The translations under genes and the position numbers were made by a program. A stretch of 64,000 nucleotides of DNA from Pedobacter namyangjuensis (GTDB lineage: Bacteria > Bacteroidota > Bacteroidia > Sphingobacteriales > Sphingobacteriaceae). The notes under the pieces were generated by a model. It had not been told where the DNA came from. It did no database searches and saw only the letters and a list, made by a program, of their open reading frames with translations. Location: NCBI RefSeq assembly GCF_003313325.1, contig NZ_QMHQ01000004.1:62001-126000 (forward strand), read 5' to 3'. How positions within the stretch are numbered: position 1 is the stretch's first letter; the number at the start of each line of letters is the position of its first letter. This document shows positions 9,449 to 19,900 of this stretch, in pieces.

Positions 9449-9477
9449 ACTCGCAAGTAAATAATTAACTTGCGAGT
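9449..9477 (+). terminator. Stem-loop between the small unknown gene and the hexosaminidase gene
   Basis: A perfect 10-bp stem (ACTCGCAAGT with ACTTGCGAGT) closes a 9-base AT loop. The sequence that follows is not T-rich, so it may be a weak terminator or a structured element in the 5' leader of the hexosaminidase gene, whose start is 27 bases downstream. Confidence 0.5.
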
Positions 9478-9503
9478 TGAAATTCAACAAAATATCAGTT
9501 TCC

Positions 9504-11462
9504 ATGAAATATTTTATTCAGACTTTATTTTTCGCTCTACTTAGCTTTAATATATATGCCCAATCTATAGACGGAGGTTCGGAAAGTGAAGAAAACAATG
9601 GTTCAATAGCGAATGCGGAAATTGCTATTATTCCCGAACCTGTAACGCTTGTAAAAAATACCGGTCATTTCGTGTTGCCGACTAACATTGTTATAGAGGC
9701 CGCCAAAAATAATCAGCTAAATCAAACTGTTGCTTTCTTAAAAGAACGTTTATCTATTCCAACAGGGCATTACGTTAGTACAATTAGTGTCCCGTCTGCA
9801 ACTGCTACTATAAAGCTTTTGTTAAACGAAAAAACCGATGCGGTTATCGGCAACGAAGGTTATCAGTTATCAGTAACTCAAAAACACATTATCATAAAGG
9901 CAAATAAACCTGCCGGATTGTTTTATGGCGTACAGTCTCTACTTCAGCTTTTGCCAAAAGAGATTGAAAGCAAAGAGGAAGTTAAAGGCATTAAATGGAC
10001 AATGCCTTGTGTGGAAGTAACAGATTATCCACGTTTAGGCTGGAGAGGATTAATGTTCGATGTGGCTCGCCATTACTTTACCAAAGATGAAGTAAAACAG
10101 TACATAGATGCAATGGTACGCTATAAATACAACATTTTGCATTTACACTTAGCAGATGACGAAGGTTGGAGAATTGAAATTAAAGGCTTACCAAAGTTAA
10201 CCGAAGTTGGTGCTTGGCGAGCAGATAGAACTGGAACTTTCGGCGATTTTATTCCGCCTAAACCAGACGAACCTCGCAGTTATGGCGGTTTTTATACGCA
10301 AGAAGATATTAAAGAATTGGTGGCCTATGCTGCAGAGCGATTTGTAAACATAATGCCAGAGATTGATGTACCTGGACATAGTTTAGCTGCCATAGCCGCT
10401 TATCCTGAACTTTCCTGCACGCCTGATGCGGTAAACTACAAGGTTCGCAGTGGCGAAAAAATTATGGATTGGAGCCGTGGCGCCCCACCCTTAGGTTTAA
10501 TTGATAACACGCTTTGCCCGGCAAACGAAAAAGTTTACGTGTTTTTAGATACTGTTTTTACGCAGATTGCAAAACTCTTTCCTTTTGAGTACATACATGT
10601 TGGCGGCGATGAAGTTGCCCGTAACTTTTGGGAAAAGAACGATCAGATTAAAGAATTGATGAAACGCGAAGGCCTGAAAACAATCCCACAGGTACAAGCT
10701 TATTTTACAAAAAGAGTAGAGCAAATCGTTACTTCAAAAGGGAAAAAATTTATGGCCTGGGATGAAGTTTTAGAGGGTGGCGTATCGCAAAATGCCGCAG
10801 TGATGAGTTGGAGGGATATGAAATATGGTGTTGAAGCCTCGAATGCTGGTCATGAAGTGGTAATGAGCCCAACTCAGTATGCCTATATAGATTATATGCA
10901 GGCTGATGCCATTACCGAACCTCGGGTTTACGCTTCCTTGCGTTTAAGCAAATCTTACGAGTTTGATCCTGTACCGGCTAATGCCAATGCTAAATTTATT
11001 AAAGGTGCACAAGCCAACCTGTGGACAGAGCAAGTTTACAATATCCGTCAGGCAGAATATATGACCTGGCCTCGAGGTTTTGCTATTGCAGAATCGGTTT
11101 GGAGCCCTAAAGAGAAAAAGAACTGGCCTAACTTTTTCGCTCGTACCGAAAAACATTTTGAGCGTTTAGACATTGCCGAAACCAAATATGCACCGAGTGT
11201 TTACGATCCAATTTTTACCGTTAAACGCAGTGCCGATAGAAATCTTTCAGTTACCTTAAGCACCGAAGTAGAAGGATTGGATATGTATTACAGTTTTGAT
11301 AATTCTTTCCCCGATCATTTCTATCCAAAATATTCATCGCCTTTGGTGCCACCTATTGATGCAAAAGTTTTAAAAGTGATTACCTATCGAGGTAAAAAAC
11401 CAGTTGGTAGAATGATGAATATGCCGATTGAAGAACTAGAAAAAAGACCTGGAAAAAGATAG
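9504..11462 (+). CDS. Beta-N-acetylhexosaminidase, GH20
   Basis: The start chosen is ATG 9504, which gives a clean signal peptide (MKYFIQTLFFALLSFNIYAQ); a TTG nine codons upstream would fall in the preceding hairpin. The product has 652 residues: an N-terminal GH20b alpha/beta domain (about 40-165) and a TIM barrel with GWRGLMFDVARHY, HLADDEGWRIE, MPEIDVPGH and HVGGDEV, in which D369-E370 form the catalytic pair for substrate-assisted removal of terminal GlcNAc/GalNAc. A small beta domain follows at about 560-640. It is predicted to work in the periplasm or at the surface, on chitin oligomers, glycans or peptidoglycan fragments. Confidence 0.93.
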   Translation: MKYFIQTLFFALLSFNIYAQSIDGGSESEENNGSIANAEIAIIPEPVTLVKNTGHFVLPTNIVIEAAKNNQLNQTVAFLKERLSIPTGHYVSTISVPSATATIKLLLNEKTDAVIGNEGYQLSVTQKHIIIKANKPAGLFYGVQSLLQLLPKEIESKEEVKGIKWTMPCVEVTDYPRLGWRGLMFDVARHYFTKDEVKQYIDAMVRYKYNILHLHLADDEGWRIEIKGLPKLTEVGAWRADRTGTFGDFIPPKPDEPRSYGGFYTQEDIKELVAYAAERFVNIMPEIDVPGHSLAAIAAYPELSCTPDAVNYKVRSGEKIMDWSRGAPPLGLIDNTLCPANEKVYVFLDTVFTQIAKLFPFEYIHVGGDEVARNFWEKNDQIKELMKREGLKTIPQVQAYFTKRVEQIVTSKGKKFMAWDEVLEGGVSQNAAVMSWRDMKYGVEASNAGHEVVMSPTQYAYIDYMQADAITEPRVYASLRLSKSYEFDPVPANANAKFIKGAQANLWTEQVYNIRQAEYMTWPRGFAIAESVWSPKEKKNWPNFFARTEKHFERLDIAETKYAPSVYDPIFTVKRSADRNLSVTLSTEVEGLDMYYSFDNSFPDHFYPKYSSPLVPPIDAKVLKVITYRGKKPVGRMMNMPIEELEKRPGKR

Positions 11463-11466
11463 CTCA

Positions 11467-11501
11467 TAAAAAACGCCGTTGACATTCAACGGCGTTTTTT
11501 A
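11467..11501. terminator. Bidirectional hairpin terminator
   Basis: AACGCCGTTGA pairs with TCAACGGCGTT around a 3-base loop, flanked by A and T runs. It lies exactly between the converging hexosaminidase and AsmA-like genes, so it can serve both. Confidence 0.88.
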
Positions 11502-11502
11502 T

Positions 11503-14088
11503 TTAATTCTCTTCTTTCTTTTTACCAAATAGCCCTCCTAGCTTTTTACCAATTTCACTGGTTACTTTTTCGGTAGCTTTCTTTTTCAAGGTATCAACCT
11601 TTTCTTGGGCTTTAGCCTGTAGTTCTGCTTTTTTCTCTGCCACAACTTGGTTAACAACCGTTTTTGCCGTACTCGTGCCATCACCAGGCCCATATTTTAG
11701 TTTAATATTTGGCTTTAGGAAAGTTCCGCCCATTACCGCATTAATTTTTACATTATCGCCTAAAGCTACATTACTACCTACTTTACTGTTTAAACCCGCT
11801 ATTATTGCATTAGCTGCTTCATTTACTTTTGCACCCAGCATCGCCCTTGGTACATTTAAACCTAAGTTATAGTCCATAGATTGATCGATGCCGTTAGAAC
11901 CAGCGACGTTCATTACCACTCCTTTTGCCTTAATGTCGAACGGAGAAACATTCAATCGACCGTTTTCAATTTTAAACTTCGCTAAAACATTATTTAGCTC
12001 TAACTTTTTTAAATCGGTAGCCCCCAACATATTGGCTAGTTTGGTAACCGGTTCAAAACCATCCACTACTGCTTGGATAATGTTTGTAAGTCCGTTTGCG
12101 TTTAACGACGAATAAATCGGCATCATTTGTTCATCTAAATCAGAATCAAATTTTAAGCTTGTAGAGAAAGTTCCTTTAGTAAATTTTGCAATTGGTGCTA
12201 ATAACTTAATGGTATTAAAGGCATTAAAAGCTTGTTGAATATCCATTTTTTCAATACCAAAATCAATATCAACTTTAGGCTTTTTAGGATTTACGGTTGC
12301 GTAAGAACCATTCATTTTTACCGTTCCGGCCAACATATTTAAAGCCATATCTTTAAAGTAAATTGCTCTATCTTTTATTTGCAAGGCACCTTTAGCATTG
12401 CTGATGTCATATTTGTCGTAATTTACTATTGCAGCTTTAACACCTAAATTAAAATCGATATTTGCCGGCACTTCTATTACACTCATTTTTGCATCTGGAG
12501 CCTGTGATTTTGCGGCAGCACTTGGTGGCCCCATTAACTCATTAACATCAACCAAATTAGAGCTTACATTAAAATTTCCTTGTAATAACTGATTTTTCTT
12601 AAACACATAATTCAAGTAATTATTAATTGCACCATTTGCTGTAAAATCGCTTTTACCAACTTTTGCCACTAAATTGCTTAGGGTTATGTTTTGCGGACTA
12701 AAACTCATTTTAGCAGAAGGAATGCTTACCGGCATCGGAACGTTTTTACCTGCGTAAGTGAAATTATTGGCTTGCATTTGTCCACTCGCTTTAAAATCCT
12801 GGTATTGTCCTTTGTCAACAGACGACTTTCTTCCAGCAGCCTGGACATCTGCAATTAACATCCCGGCTAAAGTCATGTCTTTCATTGGGAAAATAGTAGT
12901 CAATTGCTTAAGGTCTAAATTTCCTTTTAAAGCCATATCTACAAACGGATCGCTAATTGGGTTTTTAACCAGTAATCTACCATCAATTGGGGCATTGCCA
13001 AATTCTAAATGAAAAGCAGGGACATTTACAACTGTATGGTCCATAACTCCATCAGGATTAGAAATGGTAGCCTTAACTTGTATGTTATTTATCGCCGATG
13101 GTAAAGAAGGATATTTAATTTTGCCGTTTTCTATTGCTAATTTAACGTTAAAAGCCGGAATAGATTTTTCGTTGTACGTTCCTTTAGCGTTACCATTCAT
13201 AGAGAATTTGCCGCTTGCATCTAAATCTTTAAAATTAGATGCGTAAATAGCCGGAATTAATGAAAGGAAGTGCTTAAGTTCTGATTTTTGTGCATCAAAC
13301 TTAAAGTCAACTACCATATCTTTCTCATTAGGCATGGCTAAATAACCTACGGCCGATAGTAGAAGCTCGTTTAACTTTATTTTGTTTTCACCAAAAGTAA
13401 ACTTCATTTGCTTCATATCTATATCCAATGGGAGTTCTGCATTTAAAGCAACTTTGTTTAGGTAAGGGATACCGCCGTATTTAACCGTTAATTTTTCGAT
13501 CTCAGAGCTAGTATTTACTGTAAAAACATCTTGCGTAAAATCTCCTTTTCCAGTATGATTCAGTTTATCAGCCTGCATAAAAAAGTTAAGCGACGCATCA
13601 TCATAAGTTATTTTGCCATTTTCGATCGTATACTTTTGCAATGCTGCCTTAAATGAAGTTTTAGCGGTATCTGTGGCTACAGCAGTATCAGGTTTCATGA
13701 TGTCCCAGTTTGCTTTACCGCTTTTTAAAACCTTTGCATAAATTGTAGGTTCATCTAAATTAACAGCGTTGATTTCGTAAGTTTCGCCATTAATTACACT
13801 CATTAAATTTAAGTTTAACTGCAACTGTTTAACGTTTGCGAGTGTGTCAAGTGCAAAACTATCGGTACCTATTACGGTTAGGTTGTTTAATTTTATGCCC
13901 AAATTGGGGAAGGAACTAATTAAACTTAAATCAAATTCCTTAAAATCCACTTTCGCATTAAGCTGATTATTAACTGAGGATTTTACTTTGGCAATAATTT
14001 CTTTCTTAAAAACTAATGGAATTATTGCCGCTGAGGCTAATAAAACCACTAAAAGAATACCTAAAGTGATTGCAATTTTTTTTAACAT
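11503..14088 (-). CDS. AsmA family protein (inner-membrane anchored, periplasmic)
   Basis: An 861-residue protein when started at the ATG at 14086-14088, which places a membrane anchor (KKIAITLGILLVVLLASAAIIPLVF) at the N-terminus; the longer frame up to 14259 adds 57 residues without domain character. The body is the long repetitive beta-strand pattern of AsmA/TamB-like bridge proteins, involved in lipid and outer-membrane homeostasis. The C-terminus is lysine/alanine-rich (AKAQEKVDTLKKK, then GLFGKKKEEN). It diverges from the M28 peptidase gene and shares a terminator with the hexosaminidase gene. Family assignment good, role inferred. Confidence 0.82.
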   Translation of the reverse strand: MLKKIAITLGILLVVLLASAAIIPLVFKKEIIAKVKSSVNNQLNAKVDFKEFDLSLISSFPNLGIKLNNLTVIGTDSFALDTLANVKQLQLNLNLMSVINGETYEINAVNLDEPTIYAKVLKSGKANWDIMKPDTAVATDTAKTSFKAALQKYTIENGKITYDDASLNFFMQADKLNHTGKGDFTQDVFTVNTSSEIEKLTVKYGGIPYLNKVALNAELPLDIDMKQMKFTFGENKIKLNELLLSAVGYLAMPNEKDMVVDFKFDAQKSELKHFLSLIPAIYASNFKDLDASGKFSMNGNAKGTYNEKSIPAFNVKLAIENGKIKYPSLPSAINNIQVKATISNPDGVMDHTVVNVPAFHLEFGNAPIDGRLLVKNPISDPFVDMALKGNLDLKQLTTIFPMKDMTLAGMLIADVQAAGRKSSVDKGQYQDFKASGQMQANNFTYAGKNVPMPVSIPSAKMSFSPQNITLSNLVAKVGKSDFTANGAINNYLNYVFKKNQLLQGNFNVSSNLVDVNELMGPPSAAAKSQAPDAKMSVIEVPANIDFNLGVKAAIVNYDKYDISNAKGALQIKDRAIYFKDMALNMLAGTVKMNGSYATVNPKKPKVDIDFGIEKMDIQQAFNAFNTIKLLAPIAKFTKGTFSTSLKFDSDLDEQMMPIYSSLNANGLTNIIQAVVDGFEPVTKLANMLGATDLKKLELNNVLAKFKIENGRLNVSPFDIKAKGVVMNVAGSNGIDQSMDYNLGLNVPRAMLGAKVNEAANAIIAGLNSKVGSNVALGDNVKINAVMGGTFLKPNIKLKYGPGDGTSTAKTVVNQVVAEKKAELQAKAQEKVDTLKKKATEKVTSEIGKKLGGLFGKKKEEN

Positions 14089-14206
14089 GGATATTTGTGT
14101 GCTAGTGTTACAACACTGATTTTGCAAATAATGCGCCAAGGCAACAATTGTTAAATTGATTGTACTAATTAAATTAAACTCACTAAATTCGGTTTCAATA
14201 TAAAAA

Positions 14207-15910
14207 ATGAGAAAAATATTCCTTTCAGCATTATTAATTGCAAGTGCAATTTCTGGCAATGCGCAAACCCAAATAGATAATTATTTTAAGCTAACACGAA
14301 GCAATTTCAACGAAAAAAATGCTTTGGCAACTACTTCCTTTGTCGAGAAATATTTTAGAGTTCCAGGAAATACTGGCTTTAATGCTAGTATTCACTATGT
14401 GGAAGATATTTTAAAAAAAGCAGGATATGTTGAACAAAAAATAAATGAATTTGAAGCGCCACTAACCTACCGAATTGAAAAACGCCCAATGAAACGCAAC
14501 ACTTGGGAACCTGTTGATGCTAGCATAACTATTCTGGGAGAAAGCCAAGCCCTACAAGCCTATAAAACCAACAGAAATATGATTCCGATAAATTGCGCAT
14601 CAACTGCGATTGGTGGCGTTACTGCGGAGGTTGTTTACGTAGGTAAAGGTTCTGCTGGCGAATTATCTGGCAAAGATTTTAAGGGCAAAATTATTTTTGT
14701 AGAAGGCGCAGCCGGAAGATTGGTTAGCGTAGCTGCAAAGGAAGGCGCAATTGGTGTTTTAGGTTATTCGATGCCTAAATACAATCAGCCAGAAGTTCAC
14801 CAAACTTCTATTTCTTTTGGCAGCATGCAGGCAAATGCAGGCATTTGGTCGTTACTGCTTTCTTATGCTACTAAAGAAAAGTTGAAAGCCGCCTGTTTAA
14901 AGGGAAAGGTTGAGTTAAAAGTAAATATAGAGACCAAAATATACCAAGCTGAAGAGCTTACAATTGTGGCAAATGTTAGAGGTAGCGTAAAACCAAATGA
15001 ACGTTTTGTTTACAGCGCACACGTGCAGGAACCTGGCGCAAACGATAACGCAACAGGCGTTGGCACTTTAGCAGAAATGGCTCGTGTTACCGCAAGTTTA
15101 GTAAAAAATGGTAAATTAAAACCAGAGCGCACGTTAACATTTTTATGGGGCGATGAGATTGTATCGACCGGCAGATATATTACCGATGATAAAGAACGTG
15201 CTAAAGATATTTTATGGGGAATGAGTTTAGACATGGTTGGCGAGGATACTAAAAAGACCGGTGGTTCATTTCTAATTGAAAAAATGCCAGATCCATCAGC
15301 AATTTGGACCCGTGGTGAAGATAAACACTCTGAGTGGGGTGCCGGAGATGTAAAAGAAAAGGATTTATTCCCTCATTATTATAATGATTTCATCTACGAC
15401 ATCTGCAAAGCACAAGGAAAATTTGCTAACTGGACAGTCAATTTCAATCCTTTTGAAGGAGGTAGCGATCATACTCCATTTCTGCAAAATAAAATCCCTG
15501 GATTATTGATGTGGCATTTTACCGATGTTTTCTATCACACAGATAACGATAGAATTGACAAAGTTTCTGCAACGACAATGAAAAACGTAGGCGTAAGTGC
15601 TCTAACCGCAGCGTACACTTTAGTTACCGCTACGGAAAAAACAGCTAGTGAAACCGTTGCACAAGTAAAGCAAGATGCTTTAGTTCGTTTAAAAACCGAA
15701 TTCGATTTAAGCAAAAAGGCTATCGCTGATGGAAAACCGGCATCTGAAGAAAAACACATTATTGAGGTTTGGGGCAAATACTATGTAGAAACTTTAACTA
15801 CGATAAATAAAATGCCTGTTAATGCAGAAACTACTAGAGTTGGCTCGGCAATTAAAGTAGCAACCCTAGAATTGGAAAATCAAACAAAGGCTTATTTGGA
15901 TCAGCTTTAA
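14207..15910 (+). CDS. Exported M28-family zinc aminopeptidase
   Basis: A 567-residue exported protein (signal peptide to GNAQ at residue 20) with an inserted PA-like domain around residues 130-230 and an M28 metallopeptidase domain after it. Zinc-site motifs are present in order: SAH followed by GANDNATG (about 270-282), GDE, LDMVGED and GGSDHTPF (about 418-425). The pre-NDN aspartate spacing differs from the classic HxD, but all other ligands are visible, so I judge it active. It is divergent from the AsmA-like gene. Releases N-terminal amino acids from peptides in the periplasm; specificity unknown. Confidence 0.86.
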   Translation: MRKIFLSALLIASAISGNAQTQIDNYFKLTRSNFNEKNALATTSFVEKYFRVPGNTGFNASIHYVEDILKKAGYVEQKINEFEAPLTYRIEKRPMKRNTWEPVDASITILGESQALQAYKTNRNMIPINCASTAIGGVTAEVVYVGKGSAGELSGKDFKGKIIFVEGAAGRLVSVAAKEGAIGVLGYSMPKYNQPEVHQTSISFGSMQANAGIWSLLLSYATKEKLKAACLKGKVELKVNIETKIYQAEELTIVANVRGSVKPNERFVYSAHVQEPGANDNATGVGTLAEMARVTASLVKNGKLKPERTLTFLWGDEIVSTGRYITDDKERAKDILWGMSLDMVGEDTKKTGGSFLIEKMPDPSAIWTRGEDKHSEWGAGDVKEKDLFPHYYNDFIYDICKAQGKFANWTVNFNPFEGGSDHTPFLQNKIPGLLMWHFTDVFYHTDNDRIDKVSATTMKNVGVSALTAAYTLVTATEKTASETVAQVKQDALVRLKTEFDLSKKAIADGKPASEEKHIIEVWGKYYVETLTTINKMPVNAETTRVGSAIKVATLELENQTKAYLDQL

Positions 15911-16047
15911 CCCAATTTGTATTGAACTATTAGCGGATTTTGAAGTTCTTAAAATCCGTTAATAATTTGAAATCTTAATTTAGATAATGACCTCCATTTT
16001 ACTTTGAAACATTTTCATTTTATTAATTTAGCGCAAAAGCAAAGAAC

Positions 16048-16446
16048 ATGAATTTCCACACTAGAAAATGGATAAAACCAGAAGACTTAAACCCAAACGG
16101 AGGCCTATTTGGCGGAAGTCTTTTAAAATGGATTGATGAAGAGGCAGCTATTTATGCCATTGTGCAATTAGAAAACCCAAAAGTAGTTACTAAATATATG
16201 TCAGAAATCAACTTTGTTAGTTCTGGCAAACTTGGCGATATTATTGAAATGGGCATTACGGCAACCGCATTTGGAAACACATCTATCACCATGTGCTGTG
16301 AGGTTAGAAATAAAATTACGAGAAAAAGCATTTTAACAATCGATAAAATTGTATTTGTAAATATTAACGATTACGGCGATCCTACGCCACATGGAAAAAC
16401 AAAAATCAAATACATTGAGGAGCAATTTGAGCAAGAGGGCGACTAA
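16048..16446 (+). CDS. Acyl-CoA thioesterase, hotdog fold (YciA/BFIT-like)
   Basis: A 132-residue cytosolic hotdog-fold enzyme. Family signature residues are N-P-N-G-G-L-F-G-G at about 13-21 followed by LLKWIDEEAA (the hotdog helix with catalytic Asp/Glu) and VTKYMSEINF. Hydrolyses acyl-CoA to free acid and CoA. It is monocistronic, followed by a long non-coding leader of the SusC gene. Confidence 0.88.
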   Translation: MNFHTRKWIKPEDLNPNGGLFGGSLLKWIDEEAAIYAIVQLENPKVVTKYMSEINFVSSGKLGDIIEMGITATAFGNTSITMCCEVRNKITRKSILTIDKIVFVNINDYGDPTPHGKTKIKYIEEQFEQEGD

Positions 16447-16741
16447 AATACCTGTTTCAAATATTTTTTAAAACCACTAACTTATACAAGTTAAACACCG
16501 CAATTTGTCCAAATTCTTATTTGGATAAAGACCTTTTCTATTAAAAAATTATACAAATCGTCAAAAATTAAGCATATCGCTAAAGTTAATTTACCATAAG
16601 TTATCTAGCCAAACAGCGCTCTCCAAAACCCCATCTCGACAAATATAAACACCTGAAAATCAGCTAAAATATAAATAAAAATGCTGTTACAGATACAATT
16701 TGTCACATTACTAGAATAGCACAAAAATTTTAATTTTCAGA

Positions 16742-16756
16742 CTTTGATAGTCAAAG
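16742..16756. promoter_or_regulatory. Inverted repeat, possible operator for the SusC/SusD pair
   Basis: CTTTGA-TAG-TCAAAG is a perfect 6-base dyad about 37 bases upstream of the putative -7 element. It fits the size of a regulator half-site pair but no cognate regulator is visible nearby. Confidence 0.3.
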
Positions 16757-16792
16757 AAGTTATTTAAATATTAATTTTTAATTAAAATTTAA

Positions 16793-16800
16793 TAGATTTG
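16793..16800 (+). promoter_or_regulatory. Putative -7 element (TAGATTTG) for the SusC/SusD operon
   Basis: Matches the Bacteroidota TAnnTTTG consensus. No TTTG is found at the ideal distance of about 20 bases upstream, only T-rich sequence, so the promoter may depend on an activator. Confidence 0.4.
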
Positions 16801-16976
16801 AAAATTAAACGTTAAAAAGACGATTAATAATTCATCGAAAGAATTTAGGTTTTAAAGCGCAATCACTTAATTACAAAACAGATAGATCCAATTTTTATTT
16901 CTTCTCTCTAGGATTCAATGCAATCCAGGAAAGCCAAATTCAAATCATTTTTCAACCAGGTATAAACAACAATTAA

Positions 16977-19900
16977 ATGGCTAAACGATTATTATGCATA
17001 AACAAATGCATTTTTATGTTTTTAACAACATTTATTTTAAATGTATTCTTTTTAGAAACAACTAATGCACAAACCGTAAAGGTTGCTATTTCAGGAACAA
17101 TTTCCGACGACAAAGGCGCTCCAATTCCAGGCGCAACCATTAAAGAGCGAGGCACAACTAATGTTGCAATTAGTGACACTGATGGTAAGTACAAAATTTC
17201 TGCTCCAAAAGGCGCAACGCTAGAATTTGCTTTTTTAGGCTTTGCCACAAAAACGGCATTAGTTGGCGACGCATTACAAATTAACATTAGTTTATTAGAA
17301 GACGAAGCACAAAATCTAGAACAAGTTGTGGTTGTAGGTTTTGGTACGCAGAAAAAGGTAAACTTAACAGGAGCTGTAGGCGTTGTAGATGCTAAGGCAT
17401 TGGAGAACCGTCCGGTTCAAAATGTTGCACAAGCTTTGCAAGGTTTAGTTCCAGGATTGAACATCTCTCAAAATAATGGATCATTAGAGAGTTCACCAAG
17501 TATCAATATTAGAGGTACCGGTACAATTGGTAATGGATCAAGTGGTGGTCCGTTAATACTAGTTGATGGTATGGAAGGCGATTTAAATGCCATCAATCCT
17601 CAAGATATTGATAACATTTCAATTTTAAAAGATGCTTCCGCCTCATCTATATACGGTTCTAGAGCTGCATACGGTGTGATCTTAGTGACTACAAAACGTG
17701 GTAAATCTGGTAAAGTGCAAGTTAACTACAATAACAGTTTAAGGTTAACACGCCCTGCTCTTTTACCAGAGATGATGGATTCTTACACATTCGCGACCTA
17801 TTTTAACGATGCAAGTATCAATGGTGGTAGTGCACCTCATTTTGATGCTGCGGCTTTAAAAAGAATTCAGGATTATCAAGCAGGTATAATCACGGCATCT
17901 GTAATTCCAAACCCCAACAACACACAAGTTTGGGGAGATGGTTATGCTTATGGAAATGCTAACAATGATTGGTACCAAGAGATGTATCGTAAGCAAAGTT
18001 TCTCGCAGGAGCATAACATCAGTTTAAACGGTGGTAACGAGACAACTACCTACTACCTGTCTGGTAACTTCATGGACCAAGCCGGTATGATGCGTTTTAA
18101 TCAGGATAATTATGGTCGTTATGGTGCAACTGCTAAGATCAACACTAAACTTTCTGAAAGCTTATCGGCAAACTACACCAATCGTTTTGTTAGAGAAACT
18201 TATCGTCGTCCTTCGGCATTAACCAATGGTTTCTACGAGGCCATAGGTAGACAAGGTTGGCCGACATTACCTTTATATGATCCAAATGGATTTTTATATA
18301 GCTCTCCTTCACCGGCTTTAGAGATGAGAGATGGAGGTGAAGATAATCAGGTAAAAGATTGGATGTATCAGCAGTTACAATTGGTTTTTGAACCGATAAA
18401 AGGTTGGAAAACATTTGCCGAGATTAACTATCGCACACAAACGCAATTCCGTCACTGGGATTCGCAGCAAACATTTAATCATGATGTAAATGGCGTTCCA
18501 TATTTGTACAAGCGTACTTCGAATGTTAACGAATATGCCTTTAAGCAAAACTATTTCAATACGAATATTTATTCAGAATACTCGAAAAGTATTAATATGC
18601 ATAATTTTAAAGGAATGGTTGGTACACAGTATGAAGATACCAGGTACCGCGACTTTAATGCTCAACGAGATGGGATAATTGTTAGAGATATTGCAACTTT
18701 AAATACTACCACAGGCTTAGATCCTGATGGAAAAGTTATTGCCCCACAGGTTAACGGACAATATCAAAACTGGGCTACTCAAGGCTTCTTTGGCCGTTTA
18801 AACTATGATTATGATGGAAAATATTTGATAGAGGCTAATCTTCGTTACGATGCTTCCTCTCGTTTTAGAGCTGGAAGACGTTGGGATTGGTTCCCATCTG
18901 TTTCTGCTGGATGGAATATTGCTAGAGAGGACTTTTTCAAAGAAAGATTCTCTTTTGCTAACACCTTTAAATTCAGAGGGTCATACGGAAATTTGGGTAA
19001 TCAAAATACTAACGATTGGTATCCAACCTACATAGTTATGCCTGTAGGAACAGCTAACGGTGGATGGCTGATAAATGGTTTGAGACCAAATACAGCGAAT
19101 GCGCCAAACCCAGTAAGTACAACTTTAACATGGGAGACTATTGAAAGTTATAACGTAGGTTTGGATTTTGGTTTCTTAGATAATAGATTAACTGGTTCAT
19201 TCGACTGGTACAATCGAAAAACAATGGGTATGGTTGGTCCTGCCCCAGAATTGCCTGCTACAATAGGTCGACCTACACCACAGACGAATAATACCAGTCT
19301 AAAATCTGTAGGTTTTGAATTTGAAATTGGATGGAATGATCGTTTGAAAAACGGCTTGGGTTATGGTGTTAAATTCCTACTATCTGACTACCAAACAACC
19401 GTTACAAGTTATCCTGCCAATTATACTAACGGCCTTGTAACATACAGAGCTGGACAGAAACTTGGAGAAATTTGGGGTTATGAGACTATAGGGATAGCGA
19501 AAACTCAGGCTGAAATGGATGCGCACCTAGCAACTTTAACCGGCGGACAATCTTTATTAGGTTCTCAATGGTCTGCTGGTGATATTATGTATGCTGATTT
19601 AAATGGAGATGGTAAACTTGATGCGGGAAGTAATGTTTTCGGAGATACTGGAGATAGACGCATTATTGGAAATAACACCCCACGTTACAGAGTCGGATTA
19701 GATTTAAATTTAGATTACAAGGGATTTGATTTTAGAGCGTTTTTCCAAGGCGTTTTAAAAAGAGACTATTGGCAAAGTAGTTATTTCTTCTGGGGTGCGA
19801 CCTCTGACAAATGGTGGTCTACAGGTCTAGTACAGCACACAGATTACTTTAGAAATGACCCTAACAATGCTTTAGGATTAAATTTAGATTCATACTATCC

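Larger units (their letters stand above)
16447..16976 (+). other. 530-base non-coding region upstream of the SusC gene
   Basis: No plausible gene is visible on either strand. The stretch is very AT-rich. It holds a short perfect inverted repeat CTTTGA-TAG-TCAAAG at 16742-16756, a -7-like element TAGATTTG at 16793-16800, and a small ggatt/aatcc hairpin near 16911-16927. If transcription starts just after 16800 the SusC mRNA has a leader of roughly 170 bases. No sigma/anti-sigma pair or two-component regulator adjoins the locus. Confidence 0.6.

Noticed and set aside
14089..14259. N-terminal extension of the AsmA-like protein
   Set aside because: Would put 57 non-conserved residues before the membrane anchor and overlap the divergent peptidase gene; ATG 14088 is more plausible.
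16447..16976. Riboswitch before the SusC gene
   Set aside because: No recognisable riboswitch core; only short dyads are visible.
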